Source: Galeopsis tetrahit
Taxonomy: Eukaryota; Streptophyta; Magnoliopsida; Lamiales; Lamiaceae
NCBI GenBank assembly: GCA_963675135.1
Contig: OY776126.1
Location: 23,315,195-23,379,194 of the forward strand
Direction: 5' to 3'
DNA length: 64,000 nucleotides
Made by a program: the position numbers and the translations under genes. Positions 1-9,935 of this stretch are shown piece after piece. Numbering within the stretch: position 1 is the first letter of the stretch; every line of letters starts with the position of its first letter. A model generated the notes under the pieces. That model was not told the origin of the DNA. It saw nothing but the letters and a program-made list of their open reading frames with translations, and made no database searches.

Positions 1-1174
1 CTGTATCATCCAGATCATCATCTGAGGAATCATTATAATCAATTCTGGTAAAATGAGCACTTTCATTTTCATTAAACTCATCAAGATCATCATTATCAGA
101 TTCATCACTCAAGGTAGCACTAAAATTCAGTTTTTGCTTCAGTCTGGTATTGGCACACTCATTTGCATAGTGTCCATAACCAGAACATGCATTGCATTGA
201 ACTGATTTTCTAAATTCAGGATCATACCTTGGTTTACCTTCACTCTTTGATGGTCTTGGTGTGAATTGACTCTTCCTCCTTTCTGGTTGTGGTGTTGATG
301 TGTTGATTTGGATCTTAGGCTGAATGTTTCCTTTAGATTTATGCATAGACTTCTTAAGAAATTTATTAAAATACTTTGTAAGAAGAGCAATGCTGTCAGG
401 ATTGTTAAGGCATTCATCAAGCAATTCCTCATCCGAATCAACCTCAGTAATGATAGGCTGAATCTCAGATTTGTTTGATGTCTCTCCTTTAAAAACAACA
501 ACTTTTTTATCATCTTTAGCTTCATCAGTTTGATTAGTGTTTATTTCATAGGTTCTAAGAATACTCACTAATTCATTTTGACTCAACTTATCAGTATCTT
601 TTGCCTCTTCAATAGCACAAATTTTAGCATCAAATCTTTTAGGAACAGACCTTAATATCTTATGTACTACTCTAACATTTGAAATAGGGTCACCAAGAGA
701 ATGTGATTCATTAATAATCTCACTTAACCTTTCGTTGTAGGATGAAATGGTTTCATCTTCCCTCATTCGGAGATTCTCAAACTTTGTCCCCAACATTCGA
801 AGCTTTGTCCTTCGAACACTATCGGAACCTTCACAATGCTCTTGTAACCTGTCCCATGCATCCTTAGAAGTAGAACAGTTAGATATAATTTTAAACATAG
901 AGGTATCAACAGAAGTAAAAATAGCATTTAAGGCTTTAGAATTATATCCTGCTGTTGTTATCTCATCGGCTGTCCAATCAACTTCTTTCTTAAGTTGAAT
1001 TTCACCATCGGCATTTGCTGGATTCTTTGGTACGTCCCAACCTGTAAGAATAGTCCTCCAAGCACGTTAATCAATTGACTTGATGTACATACGCATCTTA
1101 GGCTTCCAATAAGTATAATTTGAACCATCTAAAACGGGTGGCCTAAGTGCTGTGGATATGTGATGTGTTTCCAT
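1..1174 (-). pseudogene. Ty1/copia gag, running off the left edge
   Basis: Reading leftwards from an ATG at 1174, the frame encodes a copia-type Gag. The N-terminus has the usual opening of this family (RPPVLDGSNYTYWKPKM). A CCHC zinc knuckle, CNACSGYGHYANEC, lies in the same frame near 154-195, followed by an acidic stretch that continues out of the window. Gag forms the virus-like particle of the retrotransposon and the knuckle binds its RNA. Codon 36 (1067-1069) is TAA, so this copy cannot make full-length Gag without readthrough or an internal start. Protease, integrase and RT would lie to the left and are not seen. The start lies about 60 bases inside a primer-binding site, as expected. 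Family assignment is firm; I did not check every codon for further damage. Confidence 0.85.
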
Positions 1175-1233
1175 TGCTAACATAAACTAAAACACACTTT
1201 AAGCAAGGATCTAACCTAGTGTCGTCAGGTATC

Positions 1234-1246
1234 GGCTCTGATACCA
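1234..1246 (-). other. Primer-binding site (initiator Met tRNA)
   Basis: On the minus strand this reads TGGTATCAGAGCC, the sequence complementary to the 3' end of plant initiator tRNA-Met used by most copia elements. It sits two bases inside the LTR that starts at 1249 and just upstream of the gag ATG at 1174. This fixes the orientation of the element. Confidence 0.9.
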
Positions 1247-1794
1247 ACTGAAAGTGTGTGTGGGGTGGTATCTAGTGTTTAAGTAAAAAACAGAACAATG
1301 TTACACTAAATGTTGTGACAATTAGTGTAGCATTAACTCTAACAGAATGTGAATAAGTAAACACAGTACACAGCGGAAGTCTAAAACACTAAACCACAAT
1401 ACGAACACAATGGAATAATTTTTAACATAGATTTTATTAATAACAAAACCTATGCTAAGCCTTACGGCGAAAAGTAACTTAGTTCCTAAGTTATACAAAA
1501 ATGTCGTGTGAAATGTCTTAGCAATTACTTCAACATTCCACAAACGGAAACTACAATCGAGGCAGGTGCCTGAATCCGCAAACAGACTTAAGTGTAAAAC
1601 ACTGTCTAAAGAACTAATCTAATCTTGTGATTCACTCTCACTCGATTCAAGACTAGAACAAAGTACACTGGAAGGCGGTATCCCTCGGCGTACGTTAAAA
1701 GATACAACTACTGACCATAACTCCTAACTAGGGTTGAACGCTCAAGGAGGTGTTACTCGAATAGTGCATACTTTGAAATGAGAGGTTCTGGCGG

Positions 1795-1802
1795 TATTTA
1801 TA
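1795..1802 (-). promoter_or_regulatory. TATA box of the copia LTR
   Basis: TATAAATA on the minus strand, within the LTR and oriented to transcribe gag. The heat-shock-element cluster at 1943-1998 lies about 140-200 bases upstream of it. Confidence 0.7.
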
Positions 1803-1942
1803 GAGAAATACACAGCTTCTAGATCCTTCCATTATGAGATCCTATTTTTTAGGACCTCAACCTCCATGATCTTTCTAGATCATTCTGCCATCTTCCAGGT
1901 CGTTCTACAATGCTCCAAAGCCTTCTAGCACCTTCTCCAACC

Positions 1943-1998
1943 TTCTGGAATCTTCCAGGTTCCAGACTCTTGTAGAAGCTTCTAGAATCGTTCCTGAA
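1943..1998 (-). promoter_or_regulatory. Two perfect heat-shock elements in U3
   Basis: Two arrays match the HSF-binding consensus of alternating nGAAn/nTTCn units. At 1943-1955 it reads TTC-tg-GAA-tc-TTC. At 1975-1987 it reads GAA-gc-TTC-ta-GAA, followed after three bases by TTC-ct-GAA (1991-1998). Three alternating units form a canonical trimeric HSF site. Flanking DNA (1860-1975) is rich in single TTC units. The layout resembles the heat-responsive Arabidopsis copia ONSEN (ATCOPIA78). Heat induction here is an inference. Confidence 0.75.
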
Positions 1999-2113
1999 TG
2001 TGAGAGCATTTAGTACAACATTTAATGTAACATTTCAGAAAAGACTTAGAATAAATCAAGGAAGGTCAAATTAAGATGTTGTTGATAATGTTAAAGCATT
2101 TAAGAGTTAACAA

Positions 2114-2256
2114 CATCTACAAACTTTAAACCCTAAACCCAAAACCAATCCTTAAAAAAAGTTAATGTAAACAACACAACCATAAATACTCATAATGTAA
2201 ACATTCTCAAAACAATTTTGATGAACAACACATATGCATGAACAACCAAAAACACC
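2114..2256. other. Telobox-bearing spacer, no gene
   Basis: AT-rich DNA with short telomere-type motifs, a TAAACCCTAAACCC stretch near 2128 and another CCCTAAACCCTAAA near 2261. These are too few to be an interstitial telomere array. Confidence 0.5.
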
Positions 2257-3174
2257 CTAAACCCTAAATGTTAATGTAAGCATTCGGAAATTAATTTTGT
2301 ACCTATTGACGAGATACGTTGTGTCTAAACTCACGACGTCATGAAACTCTTCGTAAGCAGCTTTATTTCTAGGATGGAACCACAAAACGTTGCATAGCCT
2401 ATTATCATCGTCAATATCCATCAAATGAAAGAAGCTGTTATCCCTCACTTGAAGTTTAGCAAACATCTTACGGATTGCGTCTACGTCTCCCTCACCTAAT
2501 CTCAGTCTTCTTCTTTGTTCAATGAAATTCCTACAATCCTTAGAAAGGCACCCAATATTTTCTGGGCCACCCGATTGAACTTCACATAATCTTACATTTT
2601 TGCATGTCCTTATTCCCGCAATATCATTTGCTTCTAGTTGCCTCTTCATGTGGACACTCAAATGCCTATGAGCAGGCATTAACGGGGAGAAGACTGGATC
2701 GATTTCATGGTTGTGTTCATGCACCATTTTACTAACAGTCCAAGTTCCATCGTCGAGTTTTTTTGCATTCAAACGAGCTTTGCAATTAACTTTTTTCGAC
2801 GCCTTATTTGCCTTAGAAACCCCAGCCTTATCACAAATCATCAAAGCATATATGTATTGTGATTCATCCCCTTTCACCAATGTCCGTTTAACAATGCTAA
2901 AACCCTTTCTTCTAGCATGTTCCTGATAAGCTTTAAACAACTCATCAATGCTCCCATAGACCATTCCAGTTTCTACAACAACTTCATCGTTGTTAACAAT
3001 TTACTCGTTGTTAACTGTCGGATGAGGTGGTGTTGAGCGACCTTGAATATTATCTTCGTCAACAGAATCATCGATGTTAACTGTCGGATGAGGTGGTGTT
3101 GAGTGGCCTTGAATATTCTCTTCGTCGTCGGAATAATCTCCAAAAATTGATTGAAGTAATTAACGATCAGCCAT
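2257..3174 (-). pseudogene. FAR1/MULE-type transposase-derived gene, broken
   Basis: The 235-codon open part (2964-2257) carries a FAR1-type WRKY-GCM1 zinc-finger DNA-binding domain (GFSIVKRTLVKG, CKARLNAKK, WTVSKMVHEHNHE). It then enters a MULE transposase, reaching the first catalytic Asp in VVSLDTTYLVNRYKI before ending. The remainder of the DDE domain is missing. The frame extends upstream to an ATG at 3174 but is cut by TAA at codon 5 (3160-3162) and TAA at 3001-3003. That N-terminal part holds an acidic unit ending in STPPHPTVN, present twice. FAR1/FHY3 regulators derive from MULE transposases. The truncation after the first Asp plus two stops points to a dead copy rather than a working FRS regulator. 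Confidence 0.8.
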
Positions 3175-3240
3175 ATATTGTTGAATGGAGGATGAAAAAG
3201 TTGTTCAGATTTCGTGTAGGGTTGATAATGGCGGAAGCTT

Positions 3241-3712
3241 AAGTTTTTTTTTTTTTTTTTTGTTTAACAGACAAAATGGTGATAATGGTGGGAACTTAAG
3301 TTAATGGCAATGGCTTTAATGGTGGGAGAAAGAGAAAGAGAAAGAGTGTGGGAGAAGAATTAATCATCACATTAAATTAAATGCGCCGTCAAAACATTAA
3401 ATTAAATGCAGTCCCAATATTTAATTCTGTTAATTCTGGTGCATGCAGTTTTAATTAATTTATTAGTATTATGACTAACTGAGGGTAGAATAGTAATATC
3501 GTAATTAATAAACCATTAATTAATTTAAAATCCAGATTCTGGATATCCAGAATCTGGATACATAGCATTACCGTTTCTTGAAAGAATTGGAGAGATAATC
3601 GGCTCGTTTTGTAATTAAGAAGCAAGGGGAAGATATTTAAGCGGCTGATCCTTTTTATCTTTTTATTCATTTTGATTAGTATACTAGCATCTTCAATCAA
3701 AAGATATTAATT
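3241..3712. other. Spacer, no gene
   Basis: Poly-T run (3243-3260), AT-rich DNA and an AGAAAG microsatellite-like run near 3330-3345. The last bases before 3713 are the target of the LINE insertion that follows. Confidence 0.5.
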
Positions 3713-5114
3713 AAGTTGATGATCAAAATTTCTTGTGGAGTGGGAGGGAGAACAAAATGGCTTGGATAGAGTGGGAAAAATATGCAATCCAAAACATTTT
3801 TTGGGGGGTTAGGGGTGAAAGACTTGGATGTTTTTAATAAAACTCTTTTGGGAAAATGGGGGTGGAGGTTTCTCAATGAAAATCAGAGCCTTTGGGTGAG
3901 ACCGTGAGAGTGCTAAAGTCCAAATATGGGGAGACGGGTAATTCGGGCTTTAGTAGACTGCCTATGGGGAGAAGGGGTAGAGTTTCTTTGTGGTGGAAGG
4001 ATATATTAAAAATTACGAGTGTGGGGCAGGGGGATTGGTTCGAGAGGGGTCTGGTAAAAGAATTAAGGAGTGGCAACAACACAGCATTTTGGGATGAAAA
4101 CTGGTCTGGTGAGGGGTGCTTCAAAGAGAAGTTTAACTGATTGTATAATATAAATCTAGATAAAGACAAAAGGGTGAGAGAGATGGGGAAATGGGATGGG
4201 CAGGTTTGGGAATGGGTATGGAATTGGAGAAGGCCACTTTTTGATTATGAAGCTAATACTCTCAACAGTCTTATCTCCATCTTAAACAGGTTCACTCTAC
4301 AACCCAGTGGAGACGACGTATGGAAATGGAGGTACTCGAAGTCGTATATATTTTCGTCCAAGGAAACCTACAAGGAGCTGCACAAAGGAGGCCATAACAC
4401 CCGACTCGACGAAGACTCTCTGAAGGCTTTCAAACACATATGGGAGAATTTTGCACCACCAAAAGTTATTGCCCACGCGTGGAGACTTATTTGGGGACGG
4501 TTGCCGACGAGATCGAACCTATGTAGAAGAGGCATTCTCAAGACAACGGATGATTTAAGGTGCGTATTCTGTGGGCTACATGAAGAAACTGAAAAACATG
4601 TATTTTTTGAATGCATACATGCACACAAAATTTGGACAGAATGCTTCTTATGGCTGCGAATCTCGACTGTGATGCAAACTGGAACTATTGAGAACCTTCT
4701 AAGCTTTGGCAACCTTTTAGATATAAGAAAAGGGTGACAAAAGGCTACATGCATATGGCTTGGGGTGGTTTGGCTCATTTGGAAATGGAGAAACGAGGCT
4801 ATTTTCAGAAACGAGAAACTGTGTATCCCAAAATTCATGGAGGAACTCAAGGCGAGATTGTGAAGTTGGTTCACAATTAAATATGCACGGCAGAGTAATT
4901 TCAAGTTTAAGGAATGGATTGGAAACCCAATTCAATGTCTTGGGTTTTGATAGATTCTGGCTGTAACTCTGTAAGTTTTAGGAAATGTAAAATTTGATGC
5001 AAATTGTACGCTACTATCCTTCTCTTTTCTGTTGGGGTACTGCTTGTACCTCCAACAATTGAATAAAACTCCTTTTGACTGATAAAAAAAAAAAAAAAAA
5101 AAGTTGATGATCAA
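3713..5114 (+). mobile_element. 5'-truncated LINE with poly-A tail and 14-bp TSD
   Basis: AAGTTGATGATCAA occurs at 3713-3726 and again at 5101-5114, directly after a run of A's (5084-5100). The DNA between is the 3' end of a plant L1-type LINE: the tail of the RT region (GGLGVKDLDVFNKTLLGKWG), then a zf-RVT domain with CVFCGLHEETEKHVFFEC (codons within 4141-4737). The reading frame is broken by shifts near 3800 and by stops near 4138, 4735 and 4860. Such 5' truncation with a poly-A tail and variable TSD is the hallmark of target-primed reverse transcription. It cannot move on its own. Confidence 0.92.
4141..4737 (+). pseudogene. LINE ORF2 C-terminal fragment (zf-RVT)
   Basis: A 198-codon open piece of ORF2 downstream of the reverse transcriptase domain. 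It contains the conserved motif F-APPKV---W with ...GRLPTRSNLCRRGI, then the C-x2-C...H-x4-C zinc-binding zf-RVT cluster. It is bounded by stops, and homologous sequence continues on both sides in other frames. It is a fossil part of the LINE insertion and not a gene. Confidence 0.85.
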
Positions 5115-5744
5115 CTTTATTTTTTTAGCTTTATTTGATTATAATATAAATATAACAATCATCCTAATTCGTTGGGGTGTTTTGATTGTGTTATGTACAC
5201 CAACGATGAACAAAATAAAGGGAGTTAGCTCTCGAAAATTGCATTATTACTAAAATTCTACAAGTTATTTGGTTCGATTGGTTTTTTCCGGTTAGAACAG
5301 TATTTTGCACACCTCTAGTGCCACCAATAGACACAATTAGAACCGTAAATAAGTTGAGTCAAGCCAAAGGTAATGTAGTTCAACTTTATTTGAATATTAT
5401 CGAGTTTTAAAATTATTGTTTAATAATTAAACAAGTCGAGCTCGAACACAAGTTAAACTCAAGTAGTTTGATATTTTTACACTAATTTTATCTTTTTTTT
5501 TTTTTACTTATCGAACTCGAGCTAAAATTCAGATGGTAACAAACATAAATATATATTTATGCTTGTTTGATATTTATATTAAATTGAGTTTAAACAATTT
5601 TTTATCGGGTAGGGTCAACAATAAGGATAAATTACGCGAAAAACATGTAAGTTAAATGTTGTGGTTGAAACGGTTGGGCAGGTTATATGGTGTTACAATA
5701 ATAATTCCAGTTATACTTTTCAGTGATGTTATGTAACACCTTTT
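5115..5744. other. Spacer with hAT-like remnant motifs
   Basis: No gene. Between about 5330 and 5600 scattered GAGCTCGA/ACTCGA motifs resemble the subterminal repeats of the hAT-type MITEs at 24.3 and 52.9 kb, but no matching ends were found. Confidence 0.35.
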
Positions 5745-6325
5745 AGACATATTTTGCTGCACTTTTCAGTTGTAGTGACTTATAATTTTCAACAATATTT
5801 TCAATTATAGTAACTTACACTTTTTAGTAATGTTATGCTACACCTTTTAGTCGTATTTTGTTGCATTTTTCAGTTGTAGTGATTTACAATCTCCAACAAT
5901 ATTTTCAGTTATAGTGACTTACACTTTTTAGTAATTTTATGCCACACATTTTAGTCGTATTTTGTTGCACTTTTCAGTTGTAGTGACTTACAATTTCCAA
6001 CAATATTTTTCAGTTATAGTGACTTACATTTTTTAGTAATGTTATGCTACAACTTTTAGTCGTATTTTGTTTCACTTTTCAGTTGTAGTGGCTTACAGTT
6101 TCCAACAATATTTTTCAGTTATAGTAACTTACACTTTTTAGTAATGTTATGCTACAACTTTTAGTCGTATTTTGTTTCACTTTTCATTTGTAGTGGCTTA
6201 TGATTTTCAACAATATTTTAATTTATAGTGACTTACCCTTTTAGTAATGTTATGCTACATCTTTTAGTTGTATTTTGTTGCACTTTTCAGTGGTAGTGAC
6301 TTACAATTTTCAACAATATTTTTGA
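5745..6325. repeat. Tandem array, about 105-bp unit
   Basis: A unit built around TTTTCAGTTGTAGTGACTTA recurs near 5755, 5861, 5965, 6070, 6176 and 6280, so the period is close to 105 bp with about five and a half copies. Each unit also contains CAACAATATTTT and a second half-unit with TTAGTAATGTTATGCTAC. The same short words appear inside the MITE-like elements at 15.35-16.02 and 60.05-60.57 kb. The array probably arose by expansion of an internal part of such an element. Confidence 0.85.
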
Positions 6326-7030
6326 ATATGAAAGGCTGGCAGCAACCTAAATGGAGAATGTGTATATTTTTAAAAACAAGTTAAATGTTTCACATCTCAT
6401 TTCCTCCGCAATTTTTTTTTCATTTTATTTTAATATATAAATATTTTAATGAGTGTGATAGTAGCTTATTATATTGTGAGTGTAAATTTTTTTTTTTAAT
6501 TTTGAGATAAAATAATTCAAATCTTTCTTCAAACAATTATTTAATTAATAAAAAAAATTAATTGAGACTAATTAAAAGAGAAAAGAGACTAATTAATTGA
6601 GCTGGGGCCAGCGTTGAGTTTAATTTAAAAAAAAAATGAAAACGAATTGATGTTGAATTTAATTTTAAAAAAAAAAACTAATTAATGTGGATCTAATCTA
6701 ATTAATGTGAGTCGAATCATATAATTTTAATAATGGGTAGAACTCGAGTTCATGTATGGACTTTGGTTTTTTTATCGAAAAATCTTAGATCCAGTATTAA
6801 ATATGTTTGATCACAAATTATCTTTTGCGGATATATGTCTATTTCCAATTTACTAAAAATCACTGTATAGCTCGTTACAAAAAAAGAAAAATGAAAAAAA
6901 AAATTGTATTGGACAAATGCCATAAATAAACTATAATGAGCAGTTCCATGACTTTTCGGTCTAGCGCCCCCAAACAAAAATCCCTTTTTGCAGTGATTTC
7001 ATAAACCCTACAATCTTCCTGCACACGGCA
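6326..7030. other. AT-rich spacer upstream of the PMD-like gene
   Basis: Nothing gene-like. Simple A/T runs and a short repeat (ACTAATTAATGTG...) near 6670-6710. The promoter and 5' UTR of the next gene should lie at its right end. A clear TATA box could not be singled out. Confidence 0.4.
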
Positions 7031-7286
7031 CACCTAAGGTAGATCACTTTTTTGAATAATAATTATTTATGATACACAATTTGTTTACACATTGAAACCC
7101 CAAATTCCCCTGTTTGGTTGCTCTAATTCTGTCCTATAGTAGTTTCTTGGAATTCTTTGGAAAATTTCGAATAAATCTAAGTGAAAGTTATGTTTTGTCG
7201 AGACGCTTTCTATTTTGTAATCGAATGTTCAAATTACCTTTGTTTATTTGAGTTGATTTATTTGTGGGTTTATAGGAATTGTATAA

Positions 7287-8228
7287 ATGGCAGACGACAG
7301 TCACGAGACAGAGATCAATGGGAAATTTTTTGATGATCTCAGTTACGAGACAGAGATCAATGGGAAATTTTTTGATGATCTCAGTGCAGAAGTTACTGGG
7401 GATGATTCCCCGCCGAAAATATGGGCGCTCAGTCAAAGGATCAGTGATCTCGAGCAAGAAAACGATACAATCATTCGGGAAAATGAGAAATATAAGAAGC
7501 GAATTGAGGATTTGAAGGTTTCTATGAAAGAATTAAGCGCTGAGAACGTTGATTTGAAGAAGCAGTTGGATAAAGCCCACTCCGAAAATAGGGCTGCGGC
7601 GGTTGTGGTTGCGCGAGCGGCGGAGCTTGAAACTGAGGTGTCAAGGCTGCAGGGTGATTTGTTATCGGCGATGAGTGATTTGCAGGGTTCAGCTGTTGAA
7701 GTATTGGATTTGAAGAGGGAATTAGAGGGTATAACAAGTAGGGAAAAGGACAAGGGTTTGAAATTGGAGGCCATGGAGAAGGAGAAGGTGTTGTTGATGA
7801 GTAAAGTCGAGAAACTCGAGAGGGTTGAGAGCGGTTTGAGGGTTGAATTGATGGGTAAGGAAATGGAAATCCAGGTTTTGAAGAGCAATGTAGAGGAATT
7901 GGAAGTGGTGGTGGAGAATAGTAAGAGTTTGGTCACATTAAAGAACGAATTAGAGACACAGATTGTGATTATGAAGGCTGAGATCAGTAGTTTAGAGAGT
8001 AGTTTAGATGAGAAAGAGAAGGTGATCAGTGGCTTAGAAACAAAGGAAAGAGCAATTCTTGATGGTTTTAATGATATAAACAATGTTGATAGTGCGATAG
8101 AAGGCGATAAGAAAGGATTGGTTGGCGATTCGAAACAATGGAATTGGTTGGTTGCAGGGGGTTCAACCGTTGCTGCTGTTGTTGCACTAAGTGTTGGTTG
8201 CTACGTAAAAGCTGCAAGAAGGCATTGA
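7287..8228 (+). CDS. PMD2: Peroxisomal and mitochondrial division factor-like (PMD1/PMD2)
   Basis: A single-exon 313-residue protein. Almost all of residues 45-260 is heptad-rich coiled coil (ALSQRISDLEQENDTIIREN onwards). It ends in one hydrophobic segment (WLVAGGSTVAAVVALSVGCYV) and a short basic tail, KAARRH. This is the architecture of Arabidopsis PMD1 and PMD2, tail-anchored outer-membrane proteins that promote peroxisome and mitochondrion division and morphology independently of the dynamin machinery. Length fits the family (about 320). Residues 6-19 and 20-33 are a tandem duplication, HETEINGKFFDDLS and YETEINGKFFDDLS. A possible 5'-UTR intron runs from about 7037 (AAG|GTAGAT) to about 7275 (TTTATAG). 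PMD1 versus PMD2 cannot be settled. Confidence 0.85.
   Translation: MADDSHETEINGKFFDDLSYETEINGKFFDDLSAEVTGDDSPPKIWALSQRISDLEQENDTIIRENEKYKKRIEDLKVSMKELSAENVDLKKQLDKAHSENRAAAVVVARAAELETEVSRLQGDLLSAMSDLQGSAVEVLDLKRELEGITSREKDKGLKLEAMEKEKVLLMSKVEKLERVESGLRVELMGKEMEIQVLKSNVEELEVVVENSKSLVTLKNELETQIVIMKAEISSLESSLDEKEKVISGLETKERAILDGFNDINNVDSAIEGDKKGLVGDSKQWNWLVAGGSTVAAVVALSVGCYVKAARRH
7302..7385 (+). repeat. 42-bp in-frame tandem duplication in the PMD-like gene
   Basis: Copies at 7302-7343 and 7344-7385 are nearly identical and keep the frame, adding 14 residues to the acidic N-terminus before the coiled coil. The near identity suggests a recent event. Confidence 0.9.
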
Positions 8229-8985
8229 TGTGAGTGATATTTTAGGTTTATTGCAACCCCAAATTCCTCTTTGTCGAAAATATAGAGTTTTAGAATTGAT
8301 AAGTGGTGTTTTTTGTGTTTGTGATCTTGGATACAAATTTGGTGATCATATATTGTTGACAATTATGTTCTGTAATGTTGTTTGAGCGATAATGCTAATA
8401 ATACTCATATTTTCGTTATAGAATTGCTTGGTTTTTGATAGTTTGTGCTTGTGCATTCACTCTGAACATGTGGTAAATTGCTATATGTCTTCAAGGGCTA
8501 GAGCCATGATGACAAGAGAGTTCTTCAGTTAGAAACTCGGTTTTATTGATGATAGTCGTAAAACTGTGCACAGTTACGCCCTACTTATCTTCGTTCAAGC
8601 ACCGGTAAGTATTCATTCAATCTTGTACTGCTTTAATAGGTTTCATTAGGCTGGTTCTGTTTGTATTGGAGGATGATTGTGCTAGAGCTGATCATTTGGC
8701 CTTTTTAACATGTTTTAGGAATATGTGATCTTTGAATTTGCTGGTTTTTAAATAGGTCATTCATATTTGTCCCAACATTGTATAATTGAATTCCAATCTT
8801 TGATGATTTATGTGTAGTTGAGGCTACATTTGCTTAAATTTTGGAAGTTTTTTTGTAAACCCAAAACACTTGCATTATATGCAAATTTGGAAGGATTTAA
8901 GATTTATGCAAATCAACTCACACCCCAAAATTTTAATAGACTTCTTTTCGAGCACTCTTTGTTGAATTATTTCAATTTTTTTTAT
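8229..8985. other. 3' flank of the PMD-like gene
   Basis: 3' UTR and spacer. A possible intron in the 3' transcript starts at a GTAAGT near 8605, but no further coding exon is recognisable. Nothing else is identified. Confidence 0.35.
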
Positions 8986-8989
8986 TTCA

Positions 8990-9345
8990 ACGAAATCTTG
9001 TCGACGAGAGTGTGTTTTTTCGACACAATATTGTCGATCATATACCTTATTTTCGACAAATCAATGTCGATCAACATTGGTTTGTCGAAAAAATGTCAAT
9101 GTGTTTTTGTGTGTGTGTGTGTGTGATTTCTGTTGGACTTTGATTTTGGTATGGTTGGAGATGACGACGGTCGGAGGGCGTGGGGGTCGATGGTGGCGGC
9201 GGAGGCCGTTAGGGTTGGTGGTGGCTGCATAAAATGGTAAATTTAGTATTTTACATAAATAATAAATTAATAAATGGGAAGGGGAGTATACTTAACAAGT
9301 ATGGAGGGGTATATAGCATGGCCCACTTACAAGTTGTACAGGCCC
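8990..9345. mobile_element. Fragment of a GTCGA-rich TIR element
   Basis: Repeated TTGTCGAC/GTCGA motifs (8998-9090), a (GT)n run, a GGCGG-rich patch and a terminal segment (about 9285-9325) echo the order of parts in the complete element at 18707-19606. The left end is not found, so this looks like a truncated relative. Confidence 0.5.
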
Positions 9346-9359
9346 AATATTAATCCCTA

Positions 9360-9654
9360 CTCCCTCCGTTTCATAAAGTTTGTCGCATTTCTCATTTTGT
9401 ATAGAATTAAGGAACATATTTTTTTGACAAATTTACCCCTCGTTATTTTCTCCCCTTTTCTTCTTTTTTTCCATTTATTTTTCCACCTTCCTTTTTCACC
9501 ATCTCTTTGACATTTCCAAAAAAAATCGTAATTAATATATTTCCAAAAGAATAAGGGCAATTTAGGGAGATCATTGGTAAAATTAGGAAAAGCGACAAAC
9601 TTTTTGAAACAAATTTAAAGTCCAAATGCGACAAACTTTTTGGATCGGAGGGAG
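9360..9654. mobile_element. Stowaway-like MITE, 295 bp
   Basis: The left end begins CTCCCTCCGTTTCATAAAGT. The right end is its inverse, finishing in CGGAGGGAG, and the arms also share TTTGTCGCATTT. TA dinucleotides flank both ends (9358-9359, 9655-9656). CTCCCTCC termini with a TA target are characteristic of Tc1/mariner-derived Stowaway MITEs. No coding capacity. Confidence 0.88.
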
Positions 9655-9935
9655 TATTTTGTAATGTTTCATAGTTGGCGCTAAAGACAGCGGTAAAAAC
9701 AAAAGCCTGCTACTACCACTTTCTATTTTGTTTTGAGCGGGAGCAGTATTTGAAATAATTGTATATATATGGTTAACTGATTCTAGTACTTCCTCCCTTA
9801 CACGATTATTTACGCCGAAATTTATGTATACAGACTAAGAAAAATTTATAATCGAGAGCAGGTTTGAGTGTGGTAATTTTGTAAATTTTTATTAATAACT
9901 AAATAAATAGATTGTATAGAATGTAAAAAATAATA

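Larger units (their letters stand above)
1249..2113 (-). mobile_element. 5' LTR of the copia element
   Basis: The LTR edge at 1249 (TGAAAGTGTG on the plus strand, so ...CA on the element strand) is set by the adjoining primer-binding site. The outer edge is an estimate: TGTTGTTAACTC on the minus strand ends near 2113. A TATAAATA box at 1795-1802 splits U3 from R. U3 carries a dense cluster of TTC/GAA pentamers. The segment at 1299-1320 is nearly the reverse complement of 2012-2033, an internal inverted repeat. The partner LTR lies outside the window, so age and TSD cannot be read. Confidence 0.7.

Noticed and set aside
139..525. Minus-strand frame of 128 codons in the gag region
   Set aside because: It is in a different frame from the zinc knuckle CNACSGYGHYANEC and the RPPVLDGSNYTYWK start, so it is a shadow of gag.
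2124..2275. Interstitial telomere array
   Set aside because: Only two or three CCCTAAA units at each spot, so ordinary teloboxes.
5745..6325. CRISPR-like array
   Set aside because: The 105-bp units are contiguous tandem repeats without unique spacers, and the host is a plant nuclear genome.
7433..8083. Long minus-strand frame opposite the PMD-like gene
   Set aside because: Ser/Leu/Phe-rich reverse of a coiled-coil gene, without domain or splice support.
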